NCBI RefSeq assembly: GCF_963576615.1
Contig: NC_088711.1
Location: 18,880,182-18,944,181, forward strand
Source of the DNA: Watersipora subatra
Lineage: Eukaryota; Bryozoa; Gymnolaemata; Cheilostomatida; Watersiporidae
Length of the DNA: 64,000 bases
Direction of reading: 5' to 3'
Part shown: positions 45,309 to 55,409 of the stretch, one piece after another
Numbering within the stretch: position 1 is the first letter of the stretch
How the letters are laid out: the number at the start of each line of letters is the position of its first letter
The notes under the pieces: model-generated
The model's input: only the letters and a program-made list of their open reading frames with translations
What the model was told of the DNA's origin: nothing
Databases searched by the model: none
Position numbers and translations under genes: made by a program

Positions 45309-48300
45309 CAGTGTATGTTGTATAGCCTCACATAAAAGCTGCGTTTAAAACTGAATGAAGTGTTACTAAACTAAGTGGTTGGTTTATACATGCATGACTC
45401 TGATCAGACTAAAATAGAATGTCATGATAACTAAACTCTAACAACTATAACTCGTACCACGCTAAACATGTGACTGGTAGCCTGTTACTTACAGTTTGTT
45501 ATGTACTGTAAGTATGTACAGCTTTCAATCGGCTTGCACCTAATTGAAAGCCGCAAGTGAAGGTTCCTTGAAAAGGGCAACAAAACCAGTTGTTTCTGCC
45601 TTTTTTCCAGCTTTTACTCTCACGATAAGAGCGTGTGTGCATGCACACATACGAAGTAGTGTTTAATTGATGATAGTCCTCTGTGACAGCAATAACAGTC
45701 TGGGATTGATTGGTCGTACACATGATCGCTTGTGTGTTTACACTCCTCACAACTGTACATGCAGTTTATTTGCATCAATAATAAATATAGTACAGCCAAA
45801 AAATTTGCAGTTGCTAACACGAGTAGAACCTAACAGTAATTAATGTTTATCACTTTTAATAGCTGCATTACCAGCCTACAGGAACAGATTCACGTGCAGC
45901 ATAAGGTTTATTGAGAGTTGTCTTTCATACTGTAAAACAACTCCAAATATGCAGTCTACTGAAATTGTTGTCCTGATCAAAGTATGCATGCACATATACA
46001 TGTCAATGTTGGGGAGAACAATAGAAATCTGCAATGTGTTGTACAGCTAGATGCGTGTAAAATCTAGTAAATGTTCTAGATTCATGTGTCTAGATTCATG
46101 CATCCGTTCATACCCGTCTATATTTGCAGTTGACGATTGCGCACTGCTGCCACTGAGCCCCCGCCTCGGCTGATTAGTCTTTACCCGCTGAGCAGTTGAC
46201 AATGCGTTCTTGCACTTGCCTGGCAATCAATCGCCTCGCACTAGCAATCAATCGCTTTGCAATCAATCGACCTGCACCCGCCTCGCAATCAATCGCCTTG
46301 CACTCTCTTCACAATTAATCGCCTCGCACTCGCCTTGCAATCACCTCTCACTCGCCTCGCATTCAATCGCGTCGCACTCAATCGCCTCGCACCCGCCTTG
46401 CAATCAATCGCCTAGCACTCAATCGCCTAGCACTCAATCGCCTCGCACTTGCCAACTCATTCATGCAGAAAGCCGCGCCTGAAGACTCTCGCTGTACTTG
46501 TGGCAAAAAAGGTCTCCCGCGCATCCCTGAGTGACTCCACAACCCCAAGGCTAGCTGCGCTACCTGGCGTTGCCGGGTAGTAAAAAAGTCTTTGTACAGA
46601 AAATTGGTTTGTATTTAACATATAACAACATTTGCCATTCTAAATTTCAAACTACATATCATGAGAGAAGTGTTTTGTGTAGTTGAAATAAATTAAGAGA
46701 GAAAATAAAATAATTGTAAAGGTTTTCAAACTTTTTCAAACAATTACAACTTTCAAACTTCATATCATGAGGAGAAGGTTTTGTGCAGGACAACTGATTT
46801 AAAAATAAATAAAACAACTATAAAGGTTTTCAAACCAATGTAAATTTAAAATTTCATAACTTTTAGCGACCTATATCTTTTAATAACATATAGTGGAACC
46901 TCAGTTCTCGAAAATAATCAGTTCCAGAAGGTAGTTTGAAAACAGAGTTGTTCAAGATATGAAACAATTTTTCCCAATAAAATAAAGTAATGTAAATTTT
47001 AATCCGCTCCAAGGCGAAAAAACAACTTTGGTAAAGCATTTTTTCAACATTTTACACCATAAGCTGTACTTGTACCCGGGTAATAAAAAAGTCTTTGCAC
47101 AGAAAATCTATTTGTATTTAACATATATAACAACATTTGCCATTCTAACATTCAAACTACATAGGTAACATGAGAAAACATGATAGGTAACCTATCATGA
47201 GAAAAGTGTTTTGTGTAGTTGAAATAATTTGAGAGAAAACAAAAACAATCGCAAAGTTTATCAAACTTTGTCAAACAGCTGTAACTTTTAAACTTCATAT
47301 CATGAGGAAAAGGTTTTCTGCCAGTCTAATAAATTAAATAAAATAAAACAATTGTAAAAGGAATTAGATGTAAATTTTAAATAATTAGCAAGTAATAGCT
47401 AAATTAAGTTGGTTTTTGCAACAATTACAATAAAAGGTGATATGGTAATGATACAATTAATACAAACTGAGAAAACAAAATAAAATTTATGAATATGTTG
47501 AATTAATAATAACAAGTCTTGCCCAAAAATGTGTGTATAAAAAAGTTACTGTTTCACCAACAGCTATCCATCAAAACTCTGAATACGATGATACTGGTAC
47601 AACGATATGTAAAGAAAAATAAAATATTGTAGTGTCTTTGTCTGATCGAAGGTGAAAGAATCTAAATGCTATTCCTACTTGAGATAACGCAATTGTCCGC
47701 GTGAAAAGTAGTGACCTTAACAGTGATTTAACAATTGAACCTTAAGAAAAGCCAGAAATAGAGGTTCACAAAAACGGCGTCGTGTTTCATAGAGTTAATA
47801 AAATTTAATCGCCAAATTCTAATATCGAGAGAGTCTATTGTCGATATAGTTTTGTCGAAAACAAATTAGCCCTAATATGCCGAGCACAAAAAAGCATCAT
47901 GTGTCATGAAGCTAAAAGAAAGCCATGGAGTTGTAATTATTACGTAATTTTTGTGTGAAAACGGCAAACGATGAATAGGTTATGTTAGAGGCGCACTAAC
48001 CGGAGATTCTTGTTAATGCGCCCTAGATACCTAATAGCGGCTAATAGTCTGAAAAGTGTGGTACTCTAAAAAGTGGACAGACAGACAGCCAGATAGATAG
48101 ACAGACAATGATTGCCGTTTATATAGTAGATTCATTCTCTTCTGCAACCTTTCACTGTGATATGTGTGTACATCATATTGCAATTTGTAGTGCTGGTTTA
48201 TATGCAATAGTTTCAATATTTTTTTGCAATAGTTTCGCTGTTTTCAAAAGTTGGGTTATACGCGAAGATATACGGTAATTGTTTTAGAAGGGAATGTTGG

Positions 48301-51300
48301 CATGTTATGAGCTTCAGGTTGAATACTAGCAGCAGGTGCTTGTGGACTTTTGATGTGCATCTTATAAAAGTGAATGTCTGACGTTGAACGAGTATCAAAA
48401 ATCTTTTGTACTGAAAAGTTATTTTTACTCAACATATACAACATTTAAAATTCTAACTTCTAAACAGAAGTCTTTTATTTATCTCTGTGTAAGTTTGCTA
48501 TAACTGGACACGCAAACAGACAGACATTAAAACGGATGAACATTGAGATTTAAATAATTGAAATAGATGTGACGCAAAACATGAAAAAACGTTTATTGTA
48601 GATTAGGTTACACAATATGAATTCATTTAGTTTGATACACATTCATAAATCACCTCACAGCAAGATGTAACCAATGCAGTAATTAATATATAGATGAGCT
48701 GTGAAAAACCTTAATAAAATACTTTTAGCTTACATCAACCTTACTTGATATAAAGCAAAAGGTTTTTTATCATAGCTTAAGATATTAAAAAACTCGTAAA
48801 GATTTTGAGACTGTTTCAGTGATTAATGCTTATGTATGTGATAATCCACTGATTACAAATCTAACTTGATTTAGTAATTGCCTACTCTCAAGTACTTCAA
48901 TTGAAGAAAAACCTTGAGAAATTTCTCGGAAACTGATAGTACACATTTAGAACTGGAACACTTATCGTGTACCCAATCAAATAAATTCCTCTCATACAAA
49001 ATCGAAAAACACCCTCACACTTTGTTCTTTTTGAGATGAGGTAAAAATGAATACTACAGCGGTGTGAAACTTGTGAGCCTGTGCTGTGGTTAACTTGCAA
49101 AGATTAAAAAGTATCTTTATTTACAAATTTGCTCAACTGAACTTTCTGATCTTCCTGCATTCTTATTCAGAGCTCGAAGCTCGTAGCCACGAAGAGCAAG
49201 CGGAGCAGCTGGCTGTTCTAGGTAGAGTAATAGATGAAGTGGCAAGAGATGGAAACTGTATGTATGAAAGCATCGCACGCCAACTAGATGGCCATAAGCA
49301 TGTGTTTAACACCCACGGTATACTTCGACAAGTTACGTGCTACTTAGGAATTCAATCGTATGAGAGATATAAAGACTATCTAGCGCTAACCAAAGAAGAA
49401 TATTTTGAACAATTTGATTTACTCAAGGAAGATGGTGCTTGGAACCTCGATGTCGGCGATGTCGCCATTACGATGCTCCAAGAAATTCTCGACGAAAAAA
49501 TTGTAGTAATACGGTCAAATTCTCCACCTCAATTCTTCCCTGACGATGACTCACCAATTAATGATGAGACCATAGTCATTGTTCAGGATCTGTCTGAAAG
49601 TCACTATGATGCCACAAGACCTGCTGACAAAAAAAGTAAAATAACAATAGTGATGATATACCCAAGTAGTGACTACTGTAGTTGATTTAATTAGCTTATA
49701 AATGTATATGAACTTGCACGAACCTTAAGTAGATTTTATTGGAAAGTACTAATTTTTTGTCATTTCTGATCATTTTTTAAGTTTGAGGTAATCTGACCGG
49801 TAGGATTTTTCAAGATTAAAATTGGTAAAGTTTGATTCGGATTAAAAACTCATATTATAAACTTTTATAGTTGCACTTGAGCAACGAAATTGACAGAATA
49901 GAGACCTATAACTCTGCAGCTTGAACGTAATAACCGAAATCAATGACGAGAAAGATAGGCAGCTGCAATTCTAGTGGCAGCATTTAGGCACATATTTTTC
50001 TTATGAGGGTTTTAGTTTTCAAGTTGATTATAGTTAAGCTGTCAATAAAAAAGTCTAATTTTTCGATTTTAGCCTTAAAATATTATGGCAGCCAAATCAA
50101 CTTCAACGGCAAAAACGATTGCAAATGTTAGAAAAATATCGATATTTTCTGATAAAATCTACTAAAACTCTGTTCAAGTTTATCTTTAAACTTTTCATTT
50201 ACTGCAGCCAATGTTGTCTTGTACTAAGATTGCAATTACACCTGAGGTCAAGGTAAAACCTGTCTAAATGATTGCAGTAACTTCATTCACGAAATCCTTT
50301 GCGTCTTGTCTAAGTTTCTATATATTTAGAATCTTGACCTGTTGAGGCATTAGTTTGCACTGCTTTATTTCTAAGGCAGGAGACAAAAAATCTGCTAGCA
50401 TCAACTGAATATGGTTTGATGTCAACCAGCCTTCAAAAGTTTTGATTCAATCATATATGTCTTTACACTGTTCATTTACTTTTAAATATAGCCTTAGGTC
50501 CTTCACAGCTTTATATTTCTGCTTCATCCACTTTAGCCTTCACTTTTAGCATTAGAATATCATTCAATCAAGGAACAACTTTCCCATCTCGGTCGTAAAA
50601 TCCAGCTAGTGCCACATGATAGTAACAGCTTCTTTAGAAGTATCAGCAGTCAACTGGATGGAAACCTAGCTGACTACTTAGTGTTGAGAAAAACTCTCTA
50701 TGCCATTGTGGCTCAATCACCGAGCAAATACAATAAACACTCACCCTATCTTTCTACTCAACAAATCGCTGAAGATTTTGAAAAGATGAAGCAAATTCTA
50801 GCTTGGAATCCCTTGTATAGAAACATCACTATTGCTGCGCTCCAGGATTTGCTTGGCAAAAAAATTGTAATTTTACGGAACATGGCCAAGCCCTTGGAGT
50901 TTCCCAATAATCAATCGAGGATAAAAGACACCGATATCGTCATAGTTCAACACTCGACTAGAGACCATTATGATTCCTCAATTCTCAAACCGAAAGGTTG
51001 GTGTAAAATAATTTTATATTTCAAATTTGTTTTAAAAGAGCAAACATCAGTCTATGCATTTATGCGTTGTACATAAAAGATTGGAGCTTTGAGTTTTGTT
51101 TATTGAACTGCAGTTTACGGCGATGGTGTTGTTAATACGTTTTTACATTATTTTAGTAGGCTTACGTCTAGTTTCTTTCAGTTCAGCTGTGGCCATAGTT
51201 ACAGGATTGGGCTGCAGTGACGTTGTAGCAGTATTATAGCTTATCGTTATGTGGAGATGATCCATGTCAATATACAGTTATAGCAATATAGCAGAACACA

Positions 51301-53462
51301 CTTTCATTATATGTTTCAAGTTACAAACAAAACTGATCATAACGCTAACGTAGCTTGATGTAGTACATAAATCTAAGGCTATATTTGACGCTACTTTTTG
51401 ATCTTTATCACAACTGTGAACAATCTATCGCTATGTAAAAGTAATGACTCAGAATTAGCCGTCTCATCGTAATTTTAAATATTACACTTCATGACCACTG
51501 TATCAGCTGCACCTAGAGGCACATATGACAGACAAAACGGCATCCACTGAGCTTTACGGGACATCAATATTCCTGTTTTACCCTTTTACAGATCGTTTCC
51601 AGGAAAGTGTTGAGCAGCAACTAACACGGTACAACAGAAGTTTAGACTGGCTTCCTCGTGATGGCTACAGCCTTTTTCAGAGTATCGCGTCGCAAATTCA
51701 TCCTATGGTTTTGAGTGTAGATCGTTTACGAGCCCGTCTCTGTGATACACTTAGAAGATGTCCTTTCCGATATCACCCTCTAGCTCCTGATTTTAACCAC
51801 ATGCAGTTAGTAGACATACTGCAAGCGGTCACAGACAATGAGATCTATGAGAATGATCTGAGAGATTTGATACTGACTCTGGTACAAGATACATTCGATG
51901 TGAAAATTATAGTGATCAAAAACTTTGGAGACAAAGAGCAGTTCCCTGAAGATGGCCAAGAGATTGACAACAACAGCATCGTGATAGTGGAGGCAGTCAA
52001 CAGGACATTCTATCACGCAACACAATGCAATATAAGTAAGGTTTGAAAAAGGAGATCAGCTTGACTTTTAGATCTCAGTATTAAATATCCGCTGTAAAAT
52101 AATTGAGTTGTAATTTTGCATTTCGTGAAAAACACATAAAGCTATGCACTGGTTATTGATAGATGTGTTATCTTCTAGGCATCCTAAATATATGTATAAA
52201 GCTGTATTTAAATAATTTTTTCTCTAGCAATAGTTCAAAAAAGTTTGAACTATTGAACTAAACTAAACGGTGTAAAAGCAAAACTTTGCATCTAAGTTAT
52301 TTACAGTATATGGTGCTAGCAAAAACTAACTAAAATTACTAGCTTAAAGAAAGTTTGCTATGACCATGTGTTCTAATACCTAAGCTCATTATCTGCTGAT
52401 CATAAAAGTGAAACTATCTAGACGTTTCTTAAATAAAGACAATTGTTAAGTTTCTTAAATAATAAAACAATTGCAATAACTTTATCACGCTCCCCTAGCA
52501 GCTTAAAAAATTCACTATGGTAAAATTCAACAGGTCACGAAGTGAAATAATCTTAAGAATATGTACACTCAGGCAATGAGTCATAAAATGAGATGGCCTG
52601 CTCCACATCTGGTGGGACATTTTTTCGATATCTCCGTTCGAGGTATCGAAAAAATATTTAATGATTATCAGCTAGTAATAATTTCTGCGTATACATATTT
52701 TGTGTTGGTCTAAATAATGCCCAAATAAATTTATTTTGGTTAGTGTGCGTAATATGGAATATGTGCTCTCGGGTTGCAGATTTAAAAACTGAGATGTGCC
52801 TTCCATTAATTTTTAAATTTTTTTTCATCTTAGATTTATTTTTAGATTGAATTTTGTACATCTATTTTCCTTTATTTTTAGCTGCTGAAAATATCTATGA
52901 GGCTATAGATGATTCATCATCCGCAGCCAGCGCGGAATCAGATGAGCAGGAACCAAACCCGTATGAGCAGGAACCAGACCCGTATGAGATTCTTGAGGTG
53001 TCGTCTTCATGTCACTCTAAAAATCCTTTTAAAAAAGCTTTAGGAAAAGTGGTCAGTGGAATATCAATCCACAAAAGGCGATCTGACACACAACGAGGTT
53101 TGAACAAACAAAAGTATCCTCAGACAAGGCCTATGAGAAACTCAGCACCACCAGCTAGTTTATCAAGTACTTCAGAGCACATCTATGCTACTGTTACTGA
53201 ACCATATGCATCAATCTCATCGAGAATACAAAAATATTTGGAGAAACGTAAGATAAAAAAACGAAGAGGGCGAGTTGATCCTTCACATCCCGAATATGGC
53301 TTGAGTTATGTTTTCTCGCCTACAGCAAGGCCTCTTCCATCTCTTCCTGGGGACAGATCTGGTCTAAATGAATCTTTGTCAGCGCTTCCCAGAAATACAA
53401 GAAGAAATGCACCATCTGACAGCGGCGCTTATGCCAGGCCAAACCAAAGGGTTCCTAAATAA
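42436..53462 (+). CDS. OTU gene 2: three OTU-like domains with a signalling-type tail
   Basis: Exons 42,436-42,586, 49,171-49,635, 50,550-50,996, 51,592-52,035 and 52,882-53,462 join in one frame with phase-1 introns (2,088 nt, 695 residues plus stop). Domain 1 has DGNC (Cys80) and SHY (His195), expected for an active OTU protease. Domain 2 has DSNS (Ser232 in place of Cys) but keeps HY (His345). Domain 3 has DGYS (Ser381) and FYH in place of HY. The second and third are therefore likely pseudo-enzymes, perhaps for ubiquitin binding. N- and C-terminal segments carry YVNM, YEAI, YEIL, YATV, YASI and RPLPSLP, which look like SH2 and SH3 ligands (inference). There is no signal peptide or membrane segment. 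The first exon is the least certain part, and small exons in the 6.6-kb first intron could be missed. Confidence 0.68.
42833..42866. repeat. AT microsatellite
   Basis: TA run directly abutting the truncated LINE fragment. Confidence 0.9.
42868..43136 (-). mobile_element. LINE fragment, C-terminal end of the endonuclease-bearing ORF
   Basis: Minus-strand reading gives TVIPVVIGALGAITPAHKMW, IPTTINSGELQKSVLLGTAK and ILRRVLKLPGLW followed by a stop. This is the conserved C-terminal end after the restriction-like endonuclease in R2-group-type LINEs. It differs from the copy at 59,402, so a second family or lineage is present. Only about 270 bp remains, ending in a hairpin at 43,095-43,136. Confidence 0.8.
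43095..43136. repeat. 42-bp fold-back at the broken edge of a LINE fragment
   Basis: Perfect 19-bp arms around a 4-nt loop; LINE sequence turns back on itself and then meets an AT tract. Confidence 0.9.
43137..43205. repeat. AT-rich microsatellite
   Basis: Interrupted TA runs with AAATATATA steps. Confidence 0.85.
43602..44393. repeat. 32-bp self-complementary minisatellite, about 24-25 copies
   Basis: Unit TATAGCAGTACACACTTGC plus TATATTGNTACAA; some units are 30 bp, lacking CA. Each unit contains CTATATTG and CAATATAG, so units can form hairpins. A single unexpanded relative occurs at about 51,280. Confidence 0.9.
44394..45230. repeat. Dispersed repeat R2, copy with minisatellite at one end
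   Basis: GATCTCCATCACAACTGG recurs in similar form at 51,388-51,475, and the part from about 44,595 (TTAATAGC/ATTAACAGC, AAGCCTGA, GGTGTCTAGTTAAC) recurs at 53,690-54,120. A fold-back occupies its right end. Confidence 0.65.
44952..45180. repeat. Fold-back with ~95-bp arms
   Basis: CACTTGTTATGTAAGGAATT on the left returns inverted as AATTCCTTACATAACAAGTG on the right; the arms meet around a 37-bp spacer at about 45,048-45,084. One or two mismatches. An AT tract follows at 45,238. Confidence 0.92.
45236..45305. repeat. AT microsatellite
   Basis: About 60 bp of uninterrupted TA. Confidence 0.92.
46180..46475. repeat. Degenerate CGCCTCGCACTCAATCG minisatellite
   Basis: Irregular 15-25-bp units made of CAATCGCCT, CTCGCA and CTTGCA words; locally GC-rich. 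It makes a spurious Ser/Asn/His-rich open frame. Confidence 0.75.
46548..46870 (+). repeat. Dispersed repeat R1, partial copy
   Basis: Starts GCTAGCTGCGCTACCTGGCG then TTGCCGGGTAGTAAAA and continues through GTCTTTGTACAGAAAATTG. It matches the first 300 bp of the copy at 47,075. Confidence 0.75.
46890..47065. repeat. TAGTGGAACCTCAGTTCTCG repeat fragment
   Basis: Inserted between two R1 copies. The GTGGAACCTCAGTTCTCGA opening is a motif I associate with dispersed invertebrate elements, but I cannot assign a class. Confidence 0.4.
47075..48135 (+). repeat. Dispersed repeat R1, longest copy
   Basis: About 1.06 kb. Starts with the ACCCGGGTAATAAAAAAGTC-type end and closes with ACAGACAGACAGCCAGATAG, then TTTATATAGTAGATT. 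Shares about 600 bp with the inverted copy at 40,500-41,150. No ORF; possibly the non-coding tail of a retroelement. Confidence 0.7.
49171..49635 (+). CDS. OTU gene 2, catalytic OTU exon
   Basis: Acceptor CATTCTTATTCAG, then QAEQLAVLGRVIDEVARDGN followed by CMYESIARQLDG, WNLDVGDVAITMLQEIL, EKIVVIRS, FFPDD, ETIVIVQD and SHYDAT, ending at A|GTAAAA. It aligns along its length with the exon at 30,284. Asp77, Cys80 and His195 are in the expected OTU places. At 465 nt it is shorter than the gene 1 exon mainly at its ends. Confidence 0.85.
49710..50192. mobile_element. Palindromic MITE, copy 3
   Basis: Right end GTTCAAGTTTATCTTTAA matches copy 2; core words GAGGTAATCTGACCGG and AGAAAAATATCGATATTT are present. 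It lies in OTU gene 2's second intron. Confidence 0.75.
50550..50996 (+). CDS. OTU gene 2, second OTU-like exon (Cys to Ser)
   Basis: Acceptor CTTCACTTTTAG, then KEQLSHLGRKIQLVPHDSNS, FFRSISSQLDG, AWNPLYRNITIAALQDLLG, KKIVILRN, DTDIVIVQH and RDHYDSS. Ser232 replaces the nucleophile while His345 is kept. The donor G|GTTGGT is unusual, but the alternative GTGTAA would produce a TGA at the next junction. The exon is fully open with conserved hydrophobic positions, so the domain is probably kept as a non-catalytic fold. Confidence 0.8.
51270..51480. repeat. Dispersed repeat R2, 5' part, minisatellite unexpanded
   Basis: TATAGCAATATAGCAGAACA then CACTTTCATTATATG corresponds to a single minisatellite unit and is followed by the same TTTATCACAACTG flank that follows the 24-copy array at 44,393. 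Confidence 0.65.
51592..52035 (+). CDS. OTU gene 2, third OTU-like exon (degenerate catalytic residues)
   Basis: Acceptor TTTTACCCTTTTACAG, then LDWLPRDGYSLFQSIASQIH, helices, DLILTLVQDTFDVKIIVIKN, FPEDGQEIDNNSIVIVE and FYHATQ, ending at A|GTAAGG. The loop keeps DG but has Ser381 for Cys, and His is displaced by one position or more. A pseudo-OTU domain. Confidence 0.78.
52882..53462 (+). CDS. OTU gene 2, last exon: disordered tail with SH2/SH3-type motifs
   Basis: Acceptor TTCCTTTATTTTTAG, then AENIYEAIDD, a Ser/Glu-rich stretch with the imperfect repeat EQEPNPYEQEPDPYE, a Lys-rich patch, EHIYATVTEPYASIS, a KKRRGR nuclear-signal-like cluster, ARPLPSLPGDRSG and a basic end before TAA. Four YxxI/L/V motifs and one RPLPSLP, which fits the RxLPxLP SH3 ligand pattern, stand out. 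No folded domain is recognised. Possible poly(A) hexamers at 53,823 and 53,856 lie in a dispersed repeat. Confidence 0.75.
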
Positions 53463-53689
53463 GCATGTACACCGACTATTAGCAAAAGGGCAATTTTGAT
53501 AATTAAATAAGTGCTAACAGACATCACACCATAGATATTAAAAAACTTTATTGTTCTAAACATGACTGCATACATGATATTTAATATAATATGTCATATG
53601 GGATATGTAATATGTCAGAAAAGGCTTTGGTGATCATTTTGTGAGTCGCAGTAAAAATATTTTTCCTAATCAAGTAGAGAGAGAGAGAC

Positions 53690-54130
53690 AAGCCACTTAA
53701 GCTTTTAATCAACTCTATAACTAATAGCGTAAGTATTTAAAAAAACTTAAATTGGTATCACTGGCTACTCTAATTTCTTTGTTTAGCAATTTATCATCTT
53801 TTTCTGTGTTTATTATTTATTTAATAAAAGTTCTAGTCTGTCTGTAGCTGCTATTAATAAAAGCCTGAGTTCGGTATATTTTAGGATTTATTATTTAAAT
53901 TCGGTGTCTCGTTAACAGAATGGACATTAGCAAAACGATTTTTCTGAATTTTTTTGAGTAGTATACAAACATAATCACAAAACAAACATATGTAAAACTT
54001 TGATTACTGCTTTTAAAACCATCTGAAAAAGATTATTATCATCACAGTTGTTATTATATAATGAAAACAGGTTAGCATCAGATTCTGACAGGTAAAAGTC
54101 TGGATAAGAAATTACCAAACTATATATACA
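53690..54130. repeat. Dispersed repeat R2, 3' part
   Basis: Matches 44,595-45,030: ATAGCGTAAGTATTTAAAAA, TTTAGCAATTTA, AAAGCCTGA, GGTGTCTCGTTAAC and CATCAGATTCTGACAGGTAA. It lies just after OTU gene 2 and may supply its poly(A) hexamers. Confidence 0.7.
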
Positions 54131-54149
54131 TGTATATATATTTATACTG

Positions 54150-54350
54150 GCTGTGCTACCCGGCATTGCCAGGGTATTAAAAAACAGTTTCTAAACATCA
54201 GAAGTATTGAGAGTACACAAAAATAATAAGTATTGAGAGTTGCCTGCAACTTGCTATTAGCTTGGAAGATTTCCAATAGAAAATTTTAGTAAGCTAGCTA
54301 ATGCCAATCACTTACGCAATAACCCTGCGTGGTATGCAAAGCCGTTAGGT
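54150..54350 (+). repeat. GCTGTGCTACCCGGCATTGC-headed repeat
   Basis: Shares its head type with R1 but the body (TATTGAGAGTTG, GCTATTAGC, AATTTTAGTAAGCTAG) matches the copy at 54,901-55,080 instead. Confidence 0.6.
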
Positions 54351-54374
54351 ATGTGCCACAATATAGCGACTTAT

Positions 54375-54455
54375 ATCGGCTTATGTGGCTTATTGGGTGG
54401 TGCGTCGGATTGGTTAATGGTTGGGTCCAAGATCAAATCTTCCTCGGTACAGTTT
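54375..54455 (+). mobile_element. tRNA-derived SINE head
   Basis: GGCTTATTGGGTGGTGCGTC then CAAGATCAAATCTTCCTCGG gives A- and B-box-like words at tRNA spacing; no full cloverleaf. Confidence 0.4.
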
Positions 54456-54545
54456 CTTAGAAATATAAGAAACTAGTTTATGTAAATATAGATATGTATA
54501 TTTATTTAAACTAGTAAAGAATTAGATAGTGTACTTATCTTTTTC

Positions 54546-54585
54546 CAGCTACTGTCAGTTTCTTGCTTGTGCAATCATCAGGCTG
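54546..54585 (-). ncRNA. Hammerhead ribozyme motif, minus strand
   Basis: On the minus strand: stem I CAGC/GCTG; core CTGATGA; stem II TTGC-ACAA-GCAA; core GAAA; minimal stem III CTG-A-CAG; TA at the cleavage site. All invariant positions are present and stems I and II are perfect. Its 3' flank (CTGGAAAAAGATAAGTA) resembles the one after the 38-kb motif, so both belong to one element family. Confidence 0.82.
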
Positions 54586-54597
54586 TAGATTTCAACT

Positions 54598-54637
54598 TTG
54601 TCAGCACTTCCCAATATATATTGGGAAGTGCTGACAA
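54598..54637. repeat. 40-bp perfect palindrome
   Basis: CAGCACTTCCCAATA and its mirror around an AT centre, directly next to the hammerhead and followed by AT repeats. Confidence 0.93.
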
Positions 54638-54647
54638 TATATATAGT

Positions 54648-54737
54648 GTTATAATATATATATATATAACTAACTGGAATTATAACACTTCACAGTTTTT
54701 AGAGCGTAGAGTGCTGTTAGCAGTAGGCCTGACCACT

Positions 54738-54799
<62 letters not shown>

Positions 54800-54828
54800 A
54801 TATATATGTATATGTATATATATGTATA

Positions 54829-54903
<75 letters not shown>

Positions 54904-54905
54904 TA
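54648..54905. repeat. Element end motif and long AT/GTAT microsatellites
   Basis: AT run, then the inverted copy of the AGTAGGCCTGACCAC end motif at 54,670-54,738, then about 165 bp of TA repeats with TATG interruptions. Confidence 0.85.
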
Positions 54906-55080
54906 GCTGTGGCCTCTCGGCATTGCCCACATATTAAAATTCTGCTTATAAACAATGAGAAGTGATGAGAGTTGTTTACCACTACCTATTAGCCTGGCAA
55001 ATTGCCAATGAAAAATTCCAGTAAGCTAGTTGATAAGCGCTAGGCTTCTAATGATGATATGCCATGACGTTGTGTCAGTG
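54901..55080 (+). repeat. Second copy of the CTAGCTG-headed repeat
   Basis: ACTAGCTGTGGCCTCTCGGC then TTGCCCACATATTAAAA; body matches 54,150-54,350. Confidence 0.6.
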
Positions 55081-55314
55081 TTGTCTAGCTACAGCTATTC
55101 TAATAATAGCTTTAGCTGGGGGGACACACACACTTTCACATTTATATATATAGATACATTGATCTATAGATATATATATATATACACTGTAGTAACTAAA
55201 ATCAGGTGCAAAAGTATATAAAAAGAGAACACTAGACTATAAACCTAAAAGGTAATTAGTGGAGTATGAAATAATAGAAAAAAATATTGAGAAGAAAGTA
55301 AATTTTTAGTAAAA

Positions 55315-55355
55315 GCGCTACAAATTTGTTTCGTGTGATGCAATCCTCAGAAGCG
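55315..55355 (-). ncRNA. Degenerate hammerhead motif, minus strand
   Basis: Core CTGAGGA and GAAA are intact, stem III CAA-AT-TTG and TA are present, but stem II and stem I each have mismatches. Confidence 0.5.
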
Positions 55356-55369
55356 GTTTTAGTCAAACC

Positions 55370-55409
55370 GCGCTTGAGTAGTGCATCATACGAAACAAAT
55401 TTGTAGCGC
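55370..55409 (+). ncRNA. Degenerate hammerhead motif, plus strand
   Basis: Stem I GCGC/GCGC and stem II GTG/TAC are possible, and GAAA and TA are kept, but the first core reads TTGAGTA instead of CUGANGA. Probably inactive. Confidence 0.45.

Larger units (their letters stand above)
42587..49170. other. First intron of OTU gene 2
   Basis: A repeat-packed 6.6-kb intron holding a LINE fragment, AT tracts, a 32-bp minisatellite, a fold-back, and two R1 copies. Unassigned stretches (45,310-46,160 and 48,560-49,170) show no gene. Confidence 0.45.

Noticed and set aside
46210-46482. 90-codon Ser/Asn/His-rich frame
   Set aside because: Arises from the CGCCTCGCACTCAATCG minisatellite.
54567-54982. 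Tyr/Ile repeat open frames
   Set aside because: Translation of TA dinucleotide repeats.
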